A stretch of 64,000 nucleotides of DNA from Solirubrobacterales bacterium (GTDB lineage: Bacteria > Actinomycetota > Thermoleophilia > Solirubrobacterales > 70-9), in the NCBI GenBank assembly GCA_021155855.1, contig JAJNAZ010000003.1, positions 1 through 64,000 of the forward strand, read 5' to 3'. The notes under the pieces are model-generated. The model worked only from the letters and a program-made list of their open reading frames with translations. It was not told the origin of the DNA and made no database searches. The translations under genes and the position numbers were made by a program. Below, in pieces: positions 41,755 through 49,759 of the stretch (position 1 is the stretch's first letter; every line of letters begins with the position of its first letter).

Positions 41755-43022
41755 AGCGAGGCGAGCAACTCGGCGTTCGAGAGGATGGTCTCGATTCGCT
41801 CGCGCAGCAGGGCGGCGGCGTCGGTGGGCCTGAGGTCGGCGAGCTGGGCGCGCAGGCGGCGCACGGCTTCGAGCTCGGCGGGCTCGCGGAGCTCGTCCTC
41901 GTTGGAGATCCGGCACTCGGCGGGCCTGATCGCCGGGTAAACGCCGGCCGCCGCCAGCTCGGGATCGAGGGTGATCAGCGAGTTCTCGGTGGTGAGCACG
42001 GCGCGCTCGGCCTCGCCCTCGTCGGTGCCGTCGGCGAGCACCGTTGCGACCACGGTCAGCGAGCCGCCGCCGGCCAAATTGCGCCCGGAGCCGAACAGGC
42101 GCTTGACCTCGTCGACGTTGCCAGCGGCGAACGCGAGCCGGGAGAGCGAGTCGCAGGCCAGGACCGCGTCCGTGCCGCTCTCGGCCAGGCGTCGGGCCCG
42201 TTCCAGCGCGAGCTCGGCGAGCCGCACCTGCTCGACCGAGGCGAGCTCCGCGGTCGCGATCGCGAACTCGGCGACCGGCACCGCCTCGCGCCAGGCCGTC
42301 GCCTCCTCGGGGCGCGCGTCGATCAGCAGCACGATCACTTGGACGTTCTCGTCGGTGGCCGCGGCACGGGTGAGCGAACGCAAGAGCGTGGTTCGCCCCG
42401 AGCGCGCGGCGGCCCGGATCAGCGCCCGCTGACCGAAGGCGAAGGGCGAGAACAGGTCGACCGCGCGGGTGAGCACATCGCTGGGATCGGGGTCGAGCGC
42501 CAGGCGACGCTCCGGGGCGATCGGCGCCAGGGCGTCGAACTCGGGGCGCTCCCCGGCGAGTGGCTCCTCGCCGTTGACCCGATCGACGTGCACGAGGGCG
42601 CGGTGACGCTCGCCGCGCCGTGGCTCGCGCGCCGGTCCAATGACCTCGTCGCCCGGTCGCAGCTCGCAGCGCCGCACCTGCGCGGCCGAGATGTAGACGT
42701 CGCCGTCGCTGGGCCCCAGGCCGGCCAGCCGCAAGAAGCCGTGGCGCTGCCCGGTCAGCTCGAGTACGCCCCGGACCTCCTCTGTCGGCAGCGCCTCCCC
42801 CTTCGCGTCGCCGCCCTCGGCCCCCTCGGAGCCGAGCTCGACCGGTTCGGGGGCCTTGTCATCGAGCACCGTGGCCTCGACGACGACCTCCTCGGACTCC
42901 GGCGCCTCAGCGAGCGCCTCGATCAGCGCGTCACGGTCGAGCTTGCGATAGCCAGACATGCCCGCGGTGGCGGCGCGCTGGTGCAGATCGGCGAGGTGGA
43001 GATCCTCGAGCTCGGCGGCCAT
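41751..43022 (-). CDS. Degenerate Rho-like protein lacking ATPase residues
   Basis: 423 aa with full Rho architecture: Rho_N helical domain (LHLADLHQRAATAGMSGYRKLDRDALIEAL), a Glu/Asp/Gly-rich linker, a cold-shock RNA-binding domain (GVLELTGQRHGFLRL, DVYISAAQVRRCELRPGDEVIGP) and a RecA-like domain from about 165. Key residues are changed relative to canonical Rho as I recall it: the P-loop PKAGKT reads AARSGRTT (no Lys, residue 210), DERPEE reads DARPEE (catalytic Glu lost), the Q-loop between DSLSRL and KRLFG is missing, and the EEFKGTGN and arginine-finger region is replaced. RNA binding may remain while ATP hydrolysis is unlikely. Last gene after nitroreductase-glpD-talC. Confidence 0.88.
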   Translation of the reverse strand: MAAELEDLHLADLHQRAATAGMSGYRKLDRDALIEALAEAPESEEVVVEATVLDDKAPEPVELGSEGAEGGDAKGEALPTEEVRGVLELTGQRHGFLRLAGLGPSDGDVYISAAQVRRCELRPGDEVIGPAREPRRGERHRALVHVDRVNGEEPLAGERPEFDALAPIAPERRLALDPDPSDVLTRAVDLFSPFAFGQRALIRAAARSGRTTLLRSLTRAAATDENVQVIVLLIDARPEEATAWREAVPVAEFAIATAELASVEQVRLAELALERARRLAESGTDAVLACDSLSRLAFAAGNVDEVKRLFGSGRNLAGGGSLTVVATVLADGTDEGEAERAVLTTENSLITLDPELAAAGVYPAIRPAECRISNEDELREPAELEAVRRLRAQLADLRPTDAAALLRERIETILSNAELLASL

Positions 43023-43040
43023 CGGCCGCCAGGCTACCGA

Positions 43041-43739
43041 CTAGCCCTTTGAGCTCGCCGGGCTGTGCTCGACCAGGCCGCGGAGCCACTCGCCGAACTC
43101 TGGGCGCGACTCCCAGTCGGCGCGGAAGCGCTCGGCGCCGGCGGCGGTGAGCGGGTGCTCGAGCATCTGCTTCAGCACCTTGCCGGGTACGGTGGCGATC
43201 TCGCAACCGAGGCTGGCGGCGGTGATCACGTGCTCCGGGTGGCGGATCGAGGCGGCGATGATCTCCGAGGTGACCCCGGTCGCCCGGAAGCACTCGACGA
43301 TCTCGGCGACGACGGCGCCCGAGTCGACCGAGATGTCGTCGAGGCGGCCCATGAAGCAGGAGACGTAGGTGGCGCCGGCACCGGCCGCCAGCATCGCCTG
43401 GTTGGCGGAGAAGACGAGCGTCATGTTGACGGCGATGCCTTCCCCGGTGAGCGTGTGGGTGGCCTCGAGCCCCGCCTCGTCGAAGGGGACCTTGACCGTC
43501 ACGTGCTCGTGCAGCTCTCGTAGGGCCCTGCCCTCGGCGACCATCGCCGCTGGCTCGGTGGAGACGACCTCGGCCGAGACCGGCCCACCGACCAGGTCGC
43601 AGATCCGGCGGACGATCTCCCCCGGGTCACCGTGCTCCTTGGCGAGCAGCGAGGGGTTCGTGGTCGCGCCGGCGAGCACACCCCAGCGGGAGATCTCCTC
43701 GACCTCGGCGACGCTTCCCGTGTCGATGAACAGCCTCAC
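43041..43739 (-). CDS. Short transaldolase / fructose-6-phosphate aldolase family protein
   Basis: 232 aa, TalC/Fsa class. MRLFIDTGSVAEVEEISRWGVLAGATTNPSLLAKE at the N-terminus, VTVKVPFDEAGLEATHTLTGEGIAVNMTLVFSANQAMLAAGAGATYVSCFMGRLDD with the Schiff-base lysine in VKVPF, and EIIAASIRHPEHVITAASLGCEIATVPGKVLKQM. Whether it acts as transaldolase or aldolase cannot be told. GTG 43739 is 3 bp after glpD. A talC-rho neighbourhood is also found near canonical rho in Firmicutes, which makes the degenerate rho next door notable. Confidence 0.92.
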   Translation of the reverse strand: MRLFIDTGSVAEVEEISRWGVLAGATTNPSLLAKEHGDPGEIVRRICDLVGGPVSAEVVSTEPAAMVAEGRALRELHEHVTVKVPFDEAGLEATHTLTGEGIAVNMTLVFSANQAMLAAGAGATYVSCFMGRLDDISVDSGAVVAEIVECFRATGVTSEIIAASIRHPEHVITAASLGCEIATVPGKVLKQMLEHPLTAAGAERFRADWESRPEFGEWLRGLVEHSPASSKG

Positions 43740-43742
43740 GGG

Positions 43743-45434
43743 TCAGGAAGCTACTGCGTTCGCCGGATCGATCCCCTCGGCCGAGGCCTCGTCGAGCCAC
43801 CGCTCGGCCTCGGTTGCGACCCGCCCCGGGTCCCAGCCGAGCTCGGCGCCGAGCGCCTGCGCCACCGGTATCACCGAGTCGGCGGTGCGAAGCGCGGGCG
43901 CCGCCACGATCCCGAGGCGGGTGCGCCGCAAGAGCACGTCGGCGACCGAACGCGCCTGCTCGAGCCGGGCCGCGACGGCCGCCTCGGCGAGCAGATCGGG
44001 CTGGCCGGCGACGATCGGCCCCGCCATCTCCCGGTGCTCGCCGGCGAGTCGGAGCACGTTGCGGGCGGCATGGCCATAGCGGAAGCCGAGCAGGCCGCGA
44101 TAGCCGTCCGGCAGCTCGGCGTCGGTGAGCCCCTCGGGTGGGTCGAGCTCGTGCTCCGACGCGGCCATCCCGAGCGGCAGGTCGTCGGTGCGACACGGCG
44201 CCACCCGGCCCTCGCGCTCGACCATCCGGTCGACCACCTGCTTCGCCATCCGCCGCCAGGTGGTCAGCTTGCCGCCGGTGATCGTCAGCATCCCGGACGA
44301 GGTCTCATAGAGCTCGGCCTTGCGCGAGATATCGACCGACTTGCGCGGGTCGCCGGTCGTGATCAGCGGTCGCACCCCGGCATAGGCGCCGGTGACGTCG
44401 CCGGCGCTCAACTCGAGCCGGAAGAAGGCATTTGCGGCGTCCAGCAGGTAGCTGATGTCGTCGGCGCCGGGCGGCACGTGCGAGATGTCGCCGTCGTAGT
44501 CGTTGTCGGTGGTCCCGATCAGCGCCCGGCCGTACCACGGCAGGGCGAAGATCGTGCGACTTTCGCCCGCGGGGACGATGCAGGCGGCGCGCTCGAGCAT
44601 CAGATCATCGGTCGAGACGGTGATGTGGGTGCCGCGGCTGGGCGCGATCCGGGGCACATCCTCCTCGCGCTCGATCTCCTCCGGCCTGATCCTGTCCGCC
44701 CAGACGCCGGTCGCGTTGATGACGTTGTCGGCCTCGATCTCGAACCGCTCGCCCGTCTCGACGTCGACGCACCCGACCCCCGCGGCGCGGCCGTCCTTTT
44801 CGAGCAGCCCGATCACCTCGGCGCGGTTCAGGGACACCGCCCCGTAGCGCTCGGCCTCGCCGAGGATGGTGAGCACGAGGCGCACGTCGTCGGTCTGACA
44901 GTCGTAGAACAGGTAGGCCTCGCGCGGGTCGCGGGCGGCTAGCGCCGGAATCAGCTCCGCGACCTCCTCGCCGGCGATCGTGCGGTGGCGGTCGGGCGCC
45001 CAGTAGTCCTCCCCTGCGAGCCGCTCGGCGCGCTCGCGACGCGAGATCCCGACCCGCGTCGTCGACATCACGTCGTACATGTTGAGCCCGATCCCAATCC
45101 TCCGGCTGCGCCGCTCCTCGCCCAGCGTCGGGACCAGGAACGGCGTCGGGTAGACGAGGTGCGGCGCCAGCTGGACCATCAGCTGACGCTCGAGCAGCGC
45201 CTCGCGGACGAGGCCGAGGTCGAAGTTCTGCAGGTAGCGGAGCCCGCCGTGGACCATCTTCGACGACCGGCTGGAGGTCCCCACCGCGTAGTCGTCGCGC
45301 TCGACCAGGGCCACCGTGTAGCCGCGCGAGGCGGCGTCCAGGGCGACTCCGGCGCCGGTGATCCCGCCGCCGATCACAATCACGTCGAAGCGCTCACCGG
45401 TGACTGCCCGCAGGGCGTCCTCGCGACTCAGCAT
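43743..45434 (-). CDS. glpD: Aerobic glycerol-3-phosphate dehydrogenase
   Basis: 563 aa FAD enzyme oxidising glycerol-3-P to dihydroxyacetone-P and feeding electrons to the quinone pool. FAD motif DVIVIGGGITGAGVALDAASRGYTVALVER, signature GTSSRSSKMVHGGLRYLQNFDLGLVREALLER, NATGVWADRIR, RGTHITVS, ALIGTTDNDYDGDI, GVRPLI and GGKLTTWRRMAKQVVDRM. The C-terminal DAO_C-type domain (RYGHAARNVLRLAGE, TEAERWLDEASAEGI) is present. ATG 45434 lies 7 bp from the nitroreductase stop, so both belong to one operon. Confidence 0.95.
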   Translation of the reverse strand: MLSREDALRAVTGERFDVIVIGGGITGAGVALDAASRGYTVALVERDDYAVGTSSRSSKMVHGGLRYLQNFDLGLVREALLERQLMVQLAPHLVYPTPFLVPTLGEERRSRRIGIGLNMYDVMSTTRVGISRRERAERLAGEDYWAPDRHRTIAGEEVAELIPALAARDPREAYLFYDCQTDDVRLVLTILGEAERYGAVSLNRAEVIGLLEKDGRAAGVGCVDVETGERFEIEADNVINATGVWADRIRPEEIEREEDVPRIAPSRGTHITVSTDDLMLERAACIVPAGESRTIFALPWYGRALIGTTDNDYDGDISHVPPGADDISYLLDAANAFFRLELSAGDVTGAYAGVRPLITTGDPRKSVDISRKAELYETSSGMLTITGGKLTTWRRMAKQVVDRMVEREGRVAPCRTDDLPLGMAASEHELDPPEGLTDAELPDGYRGLLGFRYGHAARNVLRLAGEHREMAGPIVAGQPDLLAEAAVAARLEQARSVADVLLRRTRLGIVAAPALRTADSVIPVAQALGAELGWDPGRVATEAERWLDEASAEGIDPANAVAS

Positions 45435-45441
45435 CGGCCGG

Positions 45442-45951
45442 TCAATCCAGGTATTGGGTGACGTTCTCGGCGGGCTCGCGCTCGGGGGCGGTCCTCTCCT
45501 GCACCGGGTGGCCGAGATGGATCAGGGCGACGAAGCGCTCGTCGGGCCCCAGCCCGACCGCCGCGCGGCCCTCCTCGGTGCGCAGCACACCCGGCGTGCG
45601 CCAGTAGCCGACCAGGCCGCGGGCGTGGGCGGCGAGCAGGACGATGTAGGCGGCGATCGCGGTCGCGTGCAGGTCCTCCTCGTCCTGGATCTCGTCGCCG
45701 CCGAGCACGCACGAGCAGACGACCAGGGTCGGAGCCCGATCGAGCTTCGCCGCCGCCTCCGGCCCGGCGGCCCGCTTCAGTCGCTCGAGCGCCACCGGGC
45801 CGATGACGCGAAACCGCCACGGATTGGTCAGGTGGTGGTTGGGCGCCCAGCGGGCGAGGTCGAGGATCTCGCCGAGCGTCTCGCGATCGACGCGCTCGGA
45901 TCCGTAGGCCTTGTGCGTGCGCCTGCCGCGGATCGCCTGTTCGACCTCCAT
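45442..45951 (-). CDS. Nitroreductase-family FMN oxidoreductase (YdjA-like)
   Basis: 169 aa, a compact member. AIRGRRTHKAYGSERVDRETLGEILDLARWAPNHHLTNPWRFRVIG is close to the YdjA-type pattern (WAPNHxLTxPWRF), with FMN contacts at RGRRTH and HLTNPW. The C-terminal FMN/NAD loop is in RTPGVLRTEEGRAAVGLGPDERFVALIHLGHP. Substrate unknown. BluB was considered because of the nearby B12 operon, but length and motif fit YdjA better. ATG 45951 has TAGCTT 7 nt upstream, so the transcript is probably leaderless and heads the operon with glpD, talC and the rho-like gene. Confidence 0.85.
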   Translation of the reverse strand: MEVEQAIRGRRTHKAYGSERVDRETLGEILDLARWAPNHHLTNPWRFRVIGPVALERLKRAAGPEAAAKLDRAPTLVVCSCVLGGDEIQDEEDLHATAIAAYIVLLAAHARGLVGYWRTPGVLRTEEGRAAVGLGPDERFVALIHLGHPVQERTAPEREPAENVTQYLD

Positions 45952-45958
45952 CCATCAG

Positions 45959-45964
45959 AAGCTA
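45959..45964 (-). promoter_or_regulatory. -10 element for the nitroreductase-glpD-talC-rho-like operon
   Basis: TAGCTT on the minus strand, 7 nt before ATG 45951. No Shine-Dalgarno. The next gaps downstream are 7, 3 and 18 bp, so a single transcript is likely. Confidence 0.45.
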
Positions 45965-46031
45965 TCGAGAGACTGCGGCCAGGTCGGAGTTTGCCGTTGC
46001 CACGATCGCCGTCTCCAATCTGGACGCGATC

Positions 46032-47957
46032 TCAGAGCAGCCGCCGCCGGTACCAGAAGAAGCCGGCGCCGAGGGCGAGGGCGAGGCCGCCGAGGCCGGC
46101 GGCGACGTAGGGGGCGACCGGCTCTGATTCCGTGGCGTCGGCTGTCGCGGACGTCTCGGTCGCGGCGGTGTCCGCGATCACCTCGGCGCCGCTGCGCTCC
46201 GAGTCGGGCCCGGCGTCGACGGCCGAACGTTCCGTCTCGGCCCCGCTTCGGCGCCTACCGTCACCGCCGTTCGCCTGCGCGGGCGCGGCCTCGCCCCGGG
46301 GCCCTGCGTCACCGCCGGCCGGACCGGCCACCGGCGCGGTCAACCCGCGACTCGACGCGGGCGCGATGGTGCCGGCGCCCTGACCGCCTCCCGAACGGGC
46401 CGCCGATTCGCGCTCTGACCGAGGCTTGCGCGCGACCGCCGCAAGCGGGAAGGGACGGCGCTCGACCGCGAGCAGCGCCTGCGAGGTGACCCAGACCGGT
46501 GTCTGGTCTGAGGCGCGCGAGTAGCGGTAGTGACCGTCGTCCGCTCGGAGGCCGTCGAGGTGGTCGAGCGCCCTGCGCAGCGCCCTTCCGCCGGCGCCTG
46601 CGGCGATCAGGCCCTGTGCAGCCCAAGCCGTCGACTGCGCGTTGACGACTCCATTGGACGCCAACGCGTAGCCGCCGCCGCTGCGCTGCGCCTTGCGCAG
46701 CCAGCGAACACCGTCGGCACTCGAGTCGCCGCCCTCGCCGGCGGCGGCAAGCGCCTGCAGCGCCGCCCCGGTGGAATCCGGATCGCTGGGGGCGTCGGGA
46801 CGAAACCCCCAACCGCCGTCGCGGTTCTGTGCCCGCCGCAGCCAGTGCAGCGGGCGTCCGAGGCCACCGGCGTCGGCACCGGCGCGCATCGCGAGGACGA
46901 AGAAGGCGGTCAGGTTGACCTGACCGTCCACGGATCCGTCGCGGTCGCGCTTCGAGCGCAGGGCGGCGACGAGATCGGCGCCGGCGAAGTTTCGCGGATC
47001 GAGACCGGCGCCGTCGAGGGCGAGGATCGTCCGCTCGAGATCGCCGGGCGAGCGCAGTCGCCCGATCTGCGCCCGCAGGTAGGCGACCGGCGTCTCACCC
47101 CCACTGCGGACGTCGAGCGGGTTGTGGCCGCCCGCTTCGAGGCCGAGCATCACCCAGCCCGTGATCGCGGGGTTCGACGGGTACTCGAGGGTGGCGCCGA
47201 AGCCGCCGTCGGAGTTCTGCGAACGGACGAGCCACCGGACGGCCCCCGCGTCCGCGCTCCGTTTCGCCTCCACGGGGGGTGGGTCGCCGAGGTTCGGCGC
47301 GGCTCCGAGCACGAGCGCCACGACGGCGACGGGCACCGCGCCGGCGGGCCGCCAGGTGAACTGGAGCCGGTCCCGGTAGCGGGCGATCATCCGCACCAGC
47401 GCCGGCCCCGCGACGAGCGCAAGGGCGAAGTTCCCCGCCGCGTGGGCGAGATTGAACGGAATCGCGCGCGCCGAGAGCGCCAGGTAACGGTCGAGCGATT
47501 GCTCGCCCCCGTAGGTGACCATCACCGAGAGATCGAGCAGCGCCCCGTAGGCGAGCCCGGCAAGTGCGCAGGCGGCGGCGAGGCCCCAGCGCCCGAGCCG
47601 CCCGCCGCTGACCAGGGCGAGCCAGGCCCCGGCGAGGCCGGCGAGTCCCCAGCCGGCCATCTGCCACGCCGTCCACGGACCCTGCCCGAGCCAGATGTTG
47701 GAGACGGGTGCGGCGAGGGCGCCGACCGCGAAGCCGGGCGGGCCGCCGAGGGCATAGCCGGTGATCATCGCGATGTCGGTGGTCGCGACGACGTTCGGGA
47801 TCGGGGCCAGGACCAGCCGACCGGCAACCGCCAGCGCCGCCAGCGCGGCGACCAGGGCCACCACGCGCGCCGGCGGCCGGCTGCGCTCGTACCAGACCAC
47901 CCCGCCGACGACGACCAGCGCCAGCCCGGCGAAGACGATGAGTTGCCAGGGGATCAC
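46032..47957 (-). CDS. ECF transporter S-component fused to an alpha/alpha-toroid (transcobalamin-like) domain
   Basis: 641 aa. Residues 1 to about 235 are a polytopic S-component-like domain (LAPIPNVVATTDIAMITGYALGG, GPPGFAVGALAAPVSNIWLGQGPWTAWQMAGWGLAGL, as in cobalamin-type ECF S-components). Residues about 240-510 carry repeated helical-barrel motifs of the prenyltransferase/squalene-cyclase type (WLVRSQNSDGGFGA, WLRRAQNRDGGWGF, GVRWLRKAQRSGGGYAL, QSTAWAAQGLIAAG), the fold of the alpha-domain of transcobalamin. An Ala/Gly/Ser linker and a C-terminal membrane anchor (APYVAAGLGGLALALGAGFFWYRRRLL) follow. By topology the toroid should be extracytoplasmic. GTG 47957 overlaps the EcfA stop (GTGA). 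It is the last gene of the riboswitch operon, so B12 is the likely ligand. Confidence 0.85.
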   Translation of the reverse strand: MIPWQLIVFAGLALVVVGGVVWYERSRPPARVVALVAALAALAVAGRLVLAPIPNVVATTDIAMITGYALGGPPGFAVGALAAPVSNIWLGQGPWTAWQMAGWGLAGLAGAWLALVSGGRLGRWGLAAACALAGLAYGALLDLSVMVTYGGEQSLDRYLALSARAIPFNLAHAAGNFALALVAGPALVRMIARYRDRLQFTWRPAGAVPVAVVALVLGAAPNLGDPPPVEAKRSADAGAVRWLVRSQNSDGGFGATLEYPSNPAITGWVMLGLEAGGHNPLDVRSGGETPVAYLRAQIGRLRSPGDLERTILALDGAGLDPRNFAGADLVAALRSKRDRDGSVDGQVNLTAFFVLAMRAGADAGGLGRPLHWLRRAQNRDGGWGFRPDAPSDPDSTGAALQALAAAGEGGDSSADGVRWLRKAQRSGGGYALASNGVVNAQSTAWAAQGLIAAGAGGRALRRALDHLDGLRADDGHYRYSRASDQTPVWVTSQALLAVERRPFPLAAVARKPRSERESAARSGGGQGAGTIAPASSRGLTAPVAGPAGGDAGPRGEAAPAQANGGDGRRRSGAETERSAVDAGPDSERSGAEVIADTAATETSATADATESEPVAPYVAAGLGGLALALGAGFFWYRRRLL

Positions 47958-49759
47958 GGCGGGGACTTCCTCGGGAATGACTCCGCCGACATCCTCCGCT
48001 TCGCGTCCGGTGTCGGCGGGTTGCGCTCTGCTGAGGGGACGCAGGCCGTGGGCGGGTAAACCGCGACTTCGTCGCTATTGCCGGCGTGGGCGTGGCGCAG
48101 CACGCGTGCGCCTTGCTCGGGCGTTATCGCGCCGTCGCCGCCGAGGATGCGGGCGACCTCGGTGGCGAAGTACCAGCCTCCGGAGAGGATCTCGTCGACG
48201 GGGCCGTCGGCAATCGGCTCCCCGTCGCCGAGCATGATCACACGGGCGGCGAACCGTGAGGCGAACTCGACGTCGTGGGTCGCGACGAGCACCGCCGACC
48301 CATCCCGCGCCAGCTCGCCGAGCCACGCGGACAAGCTCGCCTTGCGGGCGCCGTCCATCCCGCGGGTAGGCTCGTCCAGGCAGACGACCCCGGGCATCTC
48401 TCCATCGGCGCGCCCCGCCATCACGATCGCCAGCGCCAGCCGCTCGCGCTCGCCGCCCGAGAGGTCTCGCGGGTCGCGGTCGCTCGCCCACTCGAGCCCG
48501 ACGGCGGCCAGCGCGCGCGCTCCGGCGGCGCCCGGGAGCTCGTCGCGGACGCGCTCGCGCACGAACAGGTCGGTCGGGCTCTGCGGCAGCAGCGCGCATC
48601 CCCGCGGAGCCTCGATTCGGCCGCGGGCCGCAACCAGCAGTCCGGCGGCGGCGCGCAGCAGGGTGCTCTTGCCGGCCCCGTTGCGGCCCATCAGGGCGAC
48701 CCGCTCGCCGGGCTCGATCGCGAGCTCGAGGCGGCGGAGAACGTCGCGCGAGCCGCCGCCGGGGTCGAGCTCTACCCACAGATCGCGGGCGAGCAGGGCG
48801 GGGGTCCCGGCGTAGCGGCGTGCTCGGCGCGCCGTTCTCGGTCCCCGGCGCTCGGCCCTCGGCGTTCGGCCCTCGGTGCTCGGTGCTTGGGGCTCGGGGC
48901 TCGGTCGGTCGGCGGTCACGAGTCCGCGCTCGCGCAGCGTCCGCTTCGCCTCCTTTGCCGCCACCGGCAGCGGTCGCAGCCCGGCGAGCGAAAACAGCCG
49001 GGCGCCGGGCGTCGCCAGCGCCGGGTCCGCCTCGAGCGCCCAGTCCCCGAACGCATGCGGGGAGCCGTCGAATGCCACCCTGCCGTCGTCGACCGCGACC
49101 ACGCGATCGGCGGCTGCGAGGCAGCGCTCGAGCCGGTGCTCGGCCAGGACCACGGCCATCCCCCACTCCTCGTTCAGCCGGCGCAGCAGCCCGATCAGCT
49201 CGTCCCCGGCCACCGGGTCGAGCTGCGAGGTGGGCTCGTCTAACAACACCAACCGAGGCCGCAGCACCAGCGCGGCGGCGAGCGCGACCCGCTGCAGCTC
49301 GCCGCCGGAGAGGGCGTCGGTCGGTCGCTCGGCCAGGTGCGGGATCGCGAGCGCGAGAAGCACTTCCTCGAGCGCCCGAGCGCGAGCGCCGGGCGGCTCG
49401 CCCCGCAGCTCCAGCGGAAGCTCGAGCTCACCGCGAACGGTCGCCGAGACGACCTGGGTCTCGGGGTCCTGACCGACGAGCCCGACCAGCCCGCCGAGCT
49501 CCGCGGGCCCGTGCTCGCGAACGTCGTGGCCGCACACCGAGAGCGAGCCGGCGACCTCGCCGCCGTGATAATGAGGGACGAGGCCGCAGCAGGCCCGCAA
49601 CAGGGTCGACTTGCCCGAGCCCGAGCGCCCCGCGAGCACCACGAGCTCGCCCTCGCCGAGCTCGAGTTCGACCTCGCGCAGCGCCTGGGCCTCGGCCCCC
49701 GGGTAGCGGTAGGAGAACGATCTCATCGCCACCAGTGGCTGGGTCGACGGGCTAGCCAT
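47954..49759 (-). CDS. ECF transporter ATPase, EcfA-EcfA' fused
   Basis: 601 aa with two ABC domains. The first has Walker A VLAGRSGSGKSTLLRACCGL, Q-loop GLVGQDPETQVV, signature DALSGGELQRVALAAALVL and Walker B LVLLDEPTSQLD. The second has MGRNGAGKSTLLRAAAGL, LLPQSPTDL, DLSGGERERLALAIVM and VVCLDEPTRGMDG. Between them is a low-complexity linker (SPEPQAPSTEGRTPRAERRGP). The Q-loop QDPE is typical of ECF ATPases. It energises vitamin uptake with EcfT and the S-component. ATG 49759 overlaps the EcfT stop by 8 bp; the track extension to 50131 is EcfT shadow. Confidence 0.94.
   Translation of the reverse strand: MASPSTQPLVAMRSFSYRYPGAEAQALREVELELGEGELVVLAGRSGSGKSTLLRACCGLVPHYHGGEVAGSLSVCGHDVREHGPAELGGLVGLVGQDPETQVVSATVRGELELPLELRGEPPGARARALEEVLLALAIPHLAERPTDALSGGELQRVALAAALVLRPRLVLLDEPTSQLDPVAGDELIGLLRRLNEEWGMAVVLAEHRLERCLAAADRVVAVDDGRVAFDGSPHAFGDWALEADPALATPGARLFSLAGLRPLPVAAKEAKRTLRERGLVTADRPSPEPQAPSTEGRTPRAERRGPRTARRARRYAGTPALLARDLWVELDPGGGSRDVLRRLELAIEPGERVALMGRNGAGKSTLLRAAAGLLVAARGRIEAPRGCALLPQSPTDLFVRERVRDELPGAAGARALAAVGLEWASDRDPRDLSGGERERLALAIVMAGRADGEMPGVVCLDEPTRGMDGARKASLSAWLGELARDGSAVLVATHDVEFASRFAARVIMLGDGEPIADGPVDEILSGGWYFATEVARILGGDGAITPEQGARVLRHAHAGNSDEVAVYPPTACVPSAERNPPTPDAKRRMSAESFPRKSPP

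Noticed and set aside
45442-45951. BluB (DMB synthase) as identity of the nitroreductase near the B12 operon
   Set aside because: The protein is short and its WAPNHHLTNPWRF pattern fits YdjA-like enzymes. It is in a different operon, with glpD, and has no riboswitch.
46032-47957. Squalene cyclase or hopanoid/terpene enzyme
   Set aside because: The helical repeats resemble the cyclase barrel, but no DXDD motif is seen, the domain is fused to an ECF S-component and the operon is under a B12 riboswitch.
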